The position numbers and the translations under genes are program-made. From Gillisia sp. (GTDB lineage Bacteria; Bacteroidota; Bacteroidia; Flavobacteriales; Flavobacteriaceae), in contig JAGXIL010000025.1 of the NCBI GenBank assembly GCA_024635655.1, positions 1 through 64,000 of the forward strand: a DNA stretch of 64,000 bases, given 5' to 3'. Below the pieces are notes generated by a model. That model did not search any database and was not told where the DNA came from. It worked only from the letters and a program-made list of their open reading frames with translations. Shown piece by piece: positions 57,505 to 64,000 of this stretch (position 1 is the first letter of the stretch; each line of letters starts with the position of its first letter).

Positions 57505-58935
57505 TTAAGGAACTATTACTCCTTTGAGGGTTCCGCTGGTGCAGTCGAGGATCTTGACGTTTACAAAATCTCCTACTTTATAATGTTCTTTAGGAAAAAC
57601 GGCTACTGTATTTTGCTCGGTACGGCCGCTCCATTCCAACTTGGATTTTTTGGATTCTCTTTCTATTAATACCTCTACGGTCTTTCCTACAAATCCACGT
57701 GTTCTGTATAGGCTGTGTTCCCTTTGCAGGGCAACGACTTCGGCCAAACGGCGCATTTTTACTTCTTCCTGAATATCATCCTCAAGCTTTCTTTCTGCTA
57801 AAGTTCCGGGTCTTTCAGAATAGGCAAACATATAACCGAAATCGTACTTCACATATTCCATCAGGGAAAGCGTTTCCCGATGGTCTTCTTCTGTTTCTGT
57901 GGGAAAACCGGTGATCATGTCCTGGGAAATTGAACAGTTTGGTATAAATTCCCGGATCTTGTCAATTATCCTGAAATATTCTTCTCTTGTATGTAACCGG
58001 TTCATTTCTTTTAATATCCTGTTACTCCCGCTCTGCACCGGAAGGTGAATATGGTTACATATATTTCTATACTGAGCCATAACTTCAATGACGTCAACAG
58101 TAAAATCCTGCGGATTAGAGGTAGAGAACCTTATTCTCATATTTGGCTGGGCTTCTGCCACCAATTTCAACAGAGATGAAAATCCTGTTGCAGTTGCTTT
58201 TGCAATTGGAGAGGCATTTTTAAATTCTTTTTTAAGTCCGCCACCATACCATAAGTAACTGTCAACATTCTGCCCCAGCAGGGTTACTTCTTTATATCCT
58301 TTTATGGCAAGGTCATTTATTTCTTCCAGGATGCTTTGAGGGTCCCTGCTGCGCTCCCGGCCCCTGGTAAAAGGCACTACACAAAATGTGCACATATTAT
58401 CACACCCACGGGTTATAGAGACATAAGCTGAAACTCCGTTAGTTTGAAGCCTTACTGGAGATATATCTCCATAAGTCTCATCTTTGGAAAGGAGCACATT
58501 CACTGCGTTACGCCCTTCTTCAACTTCATGGATCAGGTTGGGAAGATCTTTATAGGCATCAGGGCCCACCACAAGATCTACTATCTTCTCCTCTTCTAAA
58601 AATTTGCTTTTAAGACGCTCGGCCATACAACCCAGTACCCCAACCTTCATTTTAGGATTGACCTTTTTTACAGCATTGTATTTTTGCAGGCGTTTTCGCA
58701 CGGTTTGTTCTGCCTTGTCCCGTATGGAGCAGGTATTCACCAAAACCAGATCTGCATCTTCAAGTACCGAGGTGGTGTTGAAACCTTCCTTTTCAAGAAT
58801 AGAAGCCACGATCTCACTGTCGGCAAAGTTCATTTGGCAACCGTAACTTTCAATGAAAAGCTTCCGCTTGTTTTCTGCTTTAGGCTCCAGTTTCAGGGAG
58901 TTTCCCTGCAATTTCTCGTCTAATATCTTCTCCAT
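57505..58935 (-). CDS. miaB: tRNA-2-methylthio-N6-isopentenyladenosine synthase MiaB
   Basis: This radical-SAM methylthiotransferase modifies A37 of certain tRNAs. It has three N-terminal cysteines for the auxiliary iron-sulfur cluster (SYGCQMN, NTCSIRD, LGCMAE), the radical-SAM CxxxCxxC (GCDNMCTFCVVP) and a C-terminal TRAM domain ending with TSGTLKGVIVP. The ATG at 58935 (476 residues) was chosen over 59007, which would add 24 residues and run into the divergent lipoprotein gene. Confidence 0.95.
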   Translation of the reverse strand: MEKILDEKLQGNSLKLEPKAENKRKLFIESYGCQMNFADSEIVASILEKEGFNTTSVLEDADLVLVNTCSIRDKAEQTVRKRLQKYNAVKKVNPKMKVGVLGCMAERLKSKFLEEEKIVDLVVGPDAYKDLPNLIHEVEEGRNAVNVLLSKDETYGDISPVRLQTNGVSAYVSITRGCDNMCTFCVVPFTRGRERSRDPQSILEEINDLAIKGYKEVTLLGQNVDSYLWYGGGLKKEFKNASPIAKATATGFSSLLKLVAEAQPNMRIRFSTSNPQDFTVDVIEVMAQYRNICNHIHLPVQSGSNRILKEMNRLHTREEYFRIIDKIREFIPNCSISQDMITGFPTETEEDHRETLSLMEYVKYDFGYMFAYSERPGTLAERKLEDDIQEEVKMRRLAEVVALQREHSLYRTRGFVGKTVEVLIERESKKSKLEWSGRTEQNTVAVFPKEHYKVGDFVNVKILDCTSGTLKGVIVP

Positions 58936-59066
58936 AATGCTTTCTTTAACCTCATGCAAATTTAGCTGGCAAAGATAGTCTTTCATAAAATTATGACAAA
59001 GTGACATATCTTTTTTTTATCTTTATTTTTCCCTACACATTTATATCTAACCAAAATTATTGGCTT

Positions 59067-60296
59067 ATGAAACTTTTCAGATATTCTCTGCTGTGTGTTT
59101 GTTTCCTCTTTTTGTATTCATGTGATAATGATGATATCCCTGTTGAGCAGTATGAAGTCGCTGTTCCGGTCACTATGTCTATTGCCGATTTTAGAGCTTC
59201 GGTTTCTCTGGAGGAACCTGTAGCGATAGAGGAATCGGGTAAGATCTACGTTTATGAAGATTTCATTTTTGTCAATGATAAGATGAAGGGTATCCTGGTG
59301 ATCGATAACACTAATAATGATCCAAAGGTTGTAAAATACATCAAGATCCCTCAAAATACTGATATTGCTGTTAAAGGAGATGTACTGTTTGCAAATTCAG
59401 GAAAAGATCTTGTCACATTTGACATAAGTCATATCAATAACATAAAAATAATGGACCGGCTTAATGATGTGCTGGAAGAATATTATCCTGATATGCCGGA
59501 AGGAGTTTTTTATACAGATTTTTCCGGTTATGATCCTCATCAGGAAATAATTATGGGCTATACGGTAGAAACGAGGGAAAGGGAAAATAATCCTCTTGTT
59601 GATGGCTGGGGGAATTTCGCAGAATCGGGGGATATAGGTTCTAATTCTGGTACCGGAGGTTCTATGGCAAGGTTCAATATTGGAGGGGAATATTTATATA
59701 CGGTTGGAAGTTCGACTCTACACGTATTTGATATAAGCGACTTAAATAATCCTGAAAAATTAAACAGCAATTACGTTGGCTGGGAAATTGAAACCATCTT
59801 TAACAAAGAAGGATATCTTTATTTAGGCAGTGCTGCGGGCTTATATATTTATAGCCTGGAAGATCCGTCAGTACCGGAATTTATGTCGCAAATTCAACAT
59901 GTGGTAGGATGTGACCCGGTAGTGGTTGCTAATGATATCGCTTATGTAACTATTCGCGGCGGAAATTTGTGTGGTCAAAATGAAAATCAGCTGGAGGTAA
60001 TAGATGTTTCTGATAAAGCAAATCCTCAGCTTCTTGAAATTTATGAAATGGAAAGTCCCTATGGTCTTGGAGTATGGAATAATACACTTTTTGTTTGTGA
60101 AGGTAATGCGGGTCTAAAAGTTTTTGATGCCACCAATACTCCGGAACTTGTTTTAACTGATCATTTCGAAAACATTGAAGCTTATGATGTGATCCCTTTG
60201 AAAAATGTATTAATGCTCATTGGTGGAAATGTTCTGCGGCAATATAATTATGAGGATAATAAAATTAATTTGATAAGTACTTTAGATTTAAATTAA
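59067..60296 (+). CDS. Beta-propeller-type lipoprotein with LVIVD repeats
   Basis: This 409-residue protein has a lipoprotein signal (lipobox around C17, LYSCDND). The body contains repeated segments of the type FDISHINNIKI, FDISDLNNPEK and IDVSDKANPQ, the LVIVD repeat seen in surface propeller-like proteins of Bacteroidetes. A function as a surface or periplasmic binding scaffold is possible but unproven. The ATG at 59067 was chosen over 59001 because the signal begins there. A terminator follows. Confidence 0.8.
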   Translation: MKLFRYSLLCVCFLFLYSCDNDDIPVEQYEVAVPVTMSIADFRASVSLEEPVAIEESGKIYVYEDFIFVNDKMKGILVIDNTNNDPKVVKYIKIPQNTDIAVKGDVLFANSGKDLVTFDISHINNIKIMDRLNDVLEEYYPDMPEGVFYTDFSGYDPHQEIIMGYTVETRERENNPLVDGWGNFAESGDIGSNSGTGGSMARFNIGGEYLYTVGSSTLHVFDISDLNNPEKLNSNYVGWEIETIFNKEGYLYLGSAAGLYIYSLEDPSVPEFMSQIQHVVGCDPVVVANDIAYVTIRGGNLCGQNENQLEVIDVSDKANPQLLEIYEMESPYGLGVWNNTLFVCEGNAGLKVFDATNTPELVLTDHFENIEAYDVIPLKNVLMLIGGNVLRQYNYEDNKINLISTLDLN

Positions 60297-60314
60297 GTTA
60301 TAAAATATGGAGAC

Positions 60315-60341
60315 AGCCTGCTGAAAGGCAGGCTTTTTTTA
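60315..60341 (+). terminator. Rho-independent terminator after the LVIVD lipoprotein gene
   Basis: AGCCTGC (60315-60321) pairs perfectly with GCAGGCT (60328-60334), followed by a T run. Confidence 0.88.
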
Positions 60342-60428
60342 TTTTTTCACAACATATTTAAGCCGGGGATAAAACCCCTATTTGCGTCTATTATTGAGGG
60401 TTTGTACAAAGTTCAAAAAAAATTGATA

Positions 60429-60436
60429 TACTTTTG
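60429..60436 (+). promoter_or_regulatory. Promoter -7 element of topA
   Basis: TACTTTTG lies 21 bases before the topA ATG at 60458 and fits the TAnnTTTG element. No good -33 box occurs at 19 bases, so only the -7 element is claimed. Confidence 0.45.
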
Positions 60437-60457
60437 CAACAAGAAAAAAAAAGATTT

Positions 60458-62989
60458 ATGGCAAAGAATTTAGTGATTGTGGAGTCTCCTGCCAAGGCAA
60501 AAACTATCGAGAAATTCCTTGGAAAAGATTATACAGTAGCTTCCAGTTTTGGGCATATTGCAGATTTGCCAACCAAAGAATTAGGAGTAGATACCGAAGG
60601 GGATTTCAAACCAACATATATAGTCAACAAGGATAAAAAAGATGTGGTCAATAAACTTAAAAAATTGGCCAAAGGAGCAGAGATGGTGTGGTTGGCTAGT
60701 GATGAGGACCGGGAGGGAGAGGCAATAGCCTGGCACCTTGCAGAGGAGCTGGATCTTGACAAGAATAAGACAAAAAGAATTGTTTTTCACGAGATCACAA
60801 AATCTGCAATCTTAAAGGCAATTGATAATCCGCGAAGTATAAATTATGACCTGGTAAATGCCCAGCAGGCAAGAAGGGTATTAGACAGGCTGGTAGGTTA
60901 TGAACTCTCTCCTGTTTTATGGAGAAAGGTGAAGGGTGGACTCTCTGCCGGTAGAGTACAATCTGTTTCTGTGCGTCTCATCGTTGAACGGGAAAGGGAG
61001 ATCCAGGAGTTTCATCCTGAAGCCTCTTTTAGAATAGATGCTGAATTTACCAATGAAGAGGGGAAATCTTTTAAAGCCAAACTTCCCCGGAATTTTGACA
61101 CCAAAGAAGAAGCTGAAGAATTTCTTCAGCAAAATATAAAAGCCAATTTTAAAGTAGCCGATCTTACTAAAAAACCGGCGAAAAAATCTCCTGCACCTCC
61201 GTTTACTACCTCCACTTTACAACAGGAAGCAGCCAGGAAATTATATTTTTCAGTAAGTAAGACCATGACCATGGCACAACGCCTTTACGAGGCAGGGCAT
61301 ATTACTTATATGAGAACAGATAGTGTAAATTTATCTGAAGAGGCGAAAAAAGGCGCGAAACAGGAGATCGTGAAGGCATACGGCGAGAAATATGCTAAAG
61401 CCCGAACCTTTAAAGGGAAATCTAAAGGTGCCCAGGAAGCCCACGAAGCTATTCGTCCCACAAATTTTAACAGCCATACCGTAAGTGCAGATCGCGATGA
61501 GGTGCGGCTTTATGAATTGATCTGGAAACGTGCTATAGCTTCCCAAATGAGCGATGCCCAACTGGAAAGGACCAACGTCAAAATAGAAGTTGATAAACAT
61601 GATAAGCATTTTACTGCCAATGGAGAGGTGCTTAAATTTGACGGTTTTCTAAAAGTTTACATTGAAGGTAGCGATGAGGAAGATGAAGAACAGGAAGGAA
61701 TGTTGCCTGAATTAAGAGTAAATGAAAAACTTTTAAATAATTACATTACCGCTACAGAGCGATTCACCAGGCCGCCTTATCGGTACACAGAGGCATCATT
61801 GGTTAAAAAACTTGAAGAATTGGGTATAGGAAGGCCTTCTACTTATGCACCCACTATTTCTACTATACAAAACAGGAATTATGTAGAAAAAGGATCTGTT
61901 GACGGTATGGAGCGAAATTACGCTCAGCTTGTATTAAAGAATGATAAATACGCTGAAAAACAGTTGTCAGAAACCGTTGGAAGCGATAAAGGTAAGCTGG
62001 TACCTACGGCTGTTGGAACAGTGGTGAACGATTTTCTGGTCAATCATTTTTCAAATATTCTCGACTATAATTTTACGGCTAAAGTAGAGCAGAGTTTTGA
62101 TGATATTGCTGAAGGGAACGAAGAATGGACCCATATGATGCGGGACTTTTATTCAGATTTTCATCCCCAGGTACTCGATGTGGCAAAAAATGCCGAAAGA
62201 GAAGTTGGGGAACGTATATTAGGAGAAGATCCTGATACTGGAAAACCGGTAAGTGTACGTTTGGGAAAATTTGGGCCCATGGTTCAGATAGGCTCAGTTG
62301 AAGATGAAGAAAAACCCAGATTTGCAGGCCTGATGCCAGACCAAAATCTGGAGACCATAACCTATGAAGAGGCGATGGATCTTTTTAAACTTCCGAAGGA
62401 AATAGGAGAATATGAAGGCGAAACTGTTGAGGTGAACAATGGCCGTTTTGGGCCATACGTGCGCTACGGAAAGAAATTTGTCTCTCTGGAAAAAGGAGAG
62501 GACCCTATGAGCATAGATATGGACCGGGCCCTGGAATTAATCGAAGCCAAAGAAAAAGCCGATGCCCCTATTTATGAGTACGAGGGAATGCCTGTTCAAA
62601 AAGGAGTAGGAAGATTTGGGCCTTTTTTAAAGTGGAATGATATTTTTATTAATGTGAATAAAAAATATGATTTCGACGATCTTAGTGATGCTGATATTGA
62701 GCAACTAATAGAAGATAAGAAACAGAAGGAAAAGGATAAGATCATTCACCACTGGGAAGAGGAAGGAATCAGAGTTGAAAAGGCCAGGTGGGGCCGTACC
62801 AATATATTGAAAGGCAAGACCAAAATAGAATTGCCCAAAACCGTAGACGCTACAAAGCTCACCCTGGATCAGGTAAAAGAGATCCTCGAGAAGAAGACTA
62901 AAAAGAAACCTGCTAAAAAAGCTGCTGCTAAAAAGGCTCCGGCCAAAAAAAAATCTACTTCAAAGAAAACCACTACTAAAAAGAAGTAA
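60458..62989 (+). CDS. topA: DNA topoisomerase I
   Basis: This 843-residue type IA enzyme relaxes negative supercoils. The Toprim domain has VIVESPAKAKTIEKFLG and the metal site DEDREGE (D82, D84, E86); the active-site tyrosine is Y284 in TYMRTDS. The C-terminal part lacks cysteine zinc fingers and instead has three repeats with GRFGP or similar (near 600, 660 and 715), then a Lys/Ala-rich tail of about 30 residues. The ATG at 60458 begins MAKNLVIVESPAK; an upstream TTG at 60434 is less likely. An arginase-family gene follows after 3 bases. Confidence 0.96.
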   Translation: MAKNLVIVESPAKAKTIEKFLGKDYTVASSFGHIADLPTKELGVDTEGDFKPTYIVNKDKKDVVNKLKKLAKGAEMVWLASDEDREGEAIAWHLAEELDLDKNKTKRIVFHEITKSAILKAIDNPRSINYDLVNAQQARRVLDRLVGYELSPVLWRKVKGGLSAGRVQSVSVRLIVEREREIQEFHPEASFRIDAEFTNEEGKSFKAKLPRNFDTKEEAEEFLQQNIKANFKVADLTKKPAKKSPAPPFTTSTLQQEAARKLYFSVSKTMTMAQRLYEAGHITYMRTDSVNLSEEAKKGAKQEIVKAYGEKYAKARTFKGKSKGAQEAHEAIRPTNFNSHTVSADRDEVRLYELIWKRAIASQMSDAQLERTNVKIEVDKHDKHFTANGEVLKFDGFLKVYIEGSDEEDEEQEGMLPELRVNEKLLNNYITATERFTRPPYRYTEASLVKKLEELGIGRPSTYAPTISTIQNRNYVEKGSVDGMERNYAQLVLKNDKYAEKQLSETVGSDKGKLVPTAVGTVVNDFLVNHFSNILDYNFTAKVEQSFDDIAEGNEEWTHMMRDFYSDFHPQVLDVAKNAEREVGERILGEDPDTGKPVSVRLGKFGPMVQIGSVEDEEKPRFAGLMPDQNLETITYEEAMDLFKLPKEIGEYEGETVEVNNGRFGPYVRYGKKFVSLEKGEDPMSIDMDRALELIEAKEKADAPIYEYEGMPVQKGVGRFGPFLKWNDIFINVNKKYDFDDLSDADIEQLIEDKKQKEKDKIIHHWEEEGIRVEKARWGRTNILKGKTKIELPKTVDATKLTLDQVKEILEKKTKKKPAKKAAAKKAPAKKKSTSKKTTTKKK

Positions 62990-62992
62990 TTC

Positions 62993-64000
62993 ATGGAATT
63001 TGAATTTTTGAGCCCCCTAAACGAAGACCTGCTGGAAGAGATCACCTCAGACCCCCAAAGATTGGGGAAACAGGTTAAGTTACATACCGTCCAACACGGG
63101 ATTCCCGATCTGGAAGGAGTAAATATCGCTATAGTGGGAGTAAGGGAAAACAGGCTTGACGAGGGAAATGACGATGAATTCCTTAATTTTGATGGCATTA
63201 GAAGATCTTTTTATAAGCTGTTTCCGGGAAACTGGCATTTAAATCTTGCAGACCTCGGGGATATTGAAAAAGGGGAGACTGTTGAGGATACCTATTACGC
63301 TCTGCAAACCCTGGTTGCCGAGCTTTTAAAAGAGGGGGTGATTCCCTTTATATTGGGTGGGAGCCAGGATTTGGTCTATGCCCAATACCGGGCCTATGAT
63401 AATTTACTCAAATGGTAAATTTGGTAAATATAGATTCCCGGTTTGATCTTGGAGATGCAGAAAAACCTATCAATAATATTTCCTATATTGGTAAAATCGT
63501 AGTTAATAAACCTTACAATCTATTTAATTATTCGAATATAGGATATCAAACATATTTTAATTCTCAGGATGAAATTGAGTTGATGGAGCGTTTATTTTTT
63601 GACGCCTACAGATTAGGAGAAGTGTCAAAAAACATAACAGTAGTCGAACCCGTTATGAGAGATGCCAATTTGGTTGGTATTGACCTTGCCTCTATTAAGG
63701 CATCGGCAATAGGAGGGGATTTTCAGGAATCGCCTAATGGTTTTGACGGAAAGGAAATTTGTGCCCTTGCCCGTTATGCGGGGATAAGTGATAAAGTGAG
63801 TTCCATTGGGATTTTCGACTATCACAGCAGTTTTCCTAAAGCGGGTAATATGCTGATATCTCAGATGTTATGGTATTTTGTTGAGGGTGTAAATTATCGC
63901 ACCAATGAAAATACTATTTCGGCAAAAAAAGAGTTTATAAGATATCAGGTTCCTATAGATGATGATATTCTAGTGTTTTTTAAAAGCCCGGTAAGTGGAA
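62993..64000 (+). pseudogene. Arginase-fold (formimidoylglutamase-like) gene with a single-base frameshift; runs off the window
   Basis: The first frame (62993-63418, 141 residues) starts MEFEFLSPLNEDLLEEI and ends in TAA just after NLLKW. The homology continues without a gap in another frame from 63412 (MVNLVNIDSRFDLGDAEKP) and stays open to base 64000. One extra A in the AAA run at 63410-63412 would join the two. Family hallmarks are GGSQDLVYAQY, DSRFDLGD and IDLASIKAS, which replace the metal-binding GGDHS, DAHxD and DxDxxDP motifs of arginases, so the product may be inactive even if intact. Alternatives are a sequencing error, a decayed gene, or two coupled ORFs (ATG overlapping the stop by 7 bases). 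Confidence 0.72.

Noticed and set aside
57415-57669. Plus-strand frame across the end of miaB
   Set aside because: It spans intergenic DNA and the antisense of the conserved TRAM domain and shows no family pattern.

Overview
The window is a stretch of chromosome from a member of the Bacteroidota, almost certainly family Flavobacteriaceae. The evidence is a partial sprA, a remB-like gene, porG and a PorP/SprF gene (type IX secretion and gliding); the order PorP/SprF-murI-ompH-ompH-bamA-uppS-porG-nadK-CBS-pdxJ; several promoters of the Bacteroidetes TTTG-N19-TAnnTTTG form with few Shine-Dalgarno sites; and a moderately AT-rich composition. A marine genus near Gramella, Salegentibacter or Salinimicrobium would fit, but the genus is a guess. 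No tRNA, rRNA, CRISPR array, prophage, transposase or riboswitch was found. Most of the window is conserved core chromosome.

Layout. 1-9.9 kb (+): 3' part of sprA, gcvH, a VanZ-family gene, tonB, and a RemB-like barrel protein carrying a TonB-C-like module. 10.1-15.3 kb (+): cytochrome oxidase assembly block (ctaB, two tandem subunit III genes, a subunit IV-type protein, a cysteine-free thioredoxin-fold-like protein, SCO, DUF420, a small CxxC membrane protein). 15.4-23.2 kb (+): MacB-type efflux cluster (ATPase, two permeases, adaptor, TolC, adaptor), then tsaB. 23.2-30.2 kb: mechanosensitive channel and dodecin (-), phosphate transporter (+), NifU-type protein (-), PorP/SprF (+), murI (-). 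30.2-37.5 kb (-): two OmpH chaperones, bamA, uppS, porG, nadK, CBS protein. 37.6-47.3 kb (+): pdxJ, alpha/beta hydrolase, FadL-type porin, SGNH lipoprotein, small holin-like protein, tig-clpP-clpX, a family 9 glycosyltransferase. 47.3-51.8 kb: exonuclease III (-), a lipoprotein, a broken SRPBCC gene, an MBL hydrolase, DUF421 and SRPBCC genes (+). 52-59 kb (-): groEL, groES, secG, a TPR-like protein, lptE, a sigma-54 activator, miaB. 59-64 kb (+): an LVIVD-type lipoprotein, topA, and a frameshifted arginase-family gene cut by the window end.

How the genes work together. The dominant theme is envelope biogenesis: BamA with two Skp-like chaperones, LptE, SecG, UppS and MurI, plus type IX secretion/gliding proteins that are themselves outer-membrane barrels. 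Protein quality control (tig, clpP, clpX, groES, groEL) and aerobic respiration (oxidase subunits and copper/heme delivery) are the other themes. Oxidase subunits I and II are not in the window.

No clearly new multigene system is visible. The observations most worth checking are a perfectly phased heptamer tract (57252-57328), the arginase-fold gene whose metal-binding histidines are replaced and which also carries a frameshift, the SRPBCC gene with two UAG codons in an otherwise open frame, the TonB-C module fused to an outer-membrane barrel beside tonB, and the cysteine-free thioredoxin-like neighbour of SCO.
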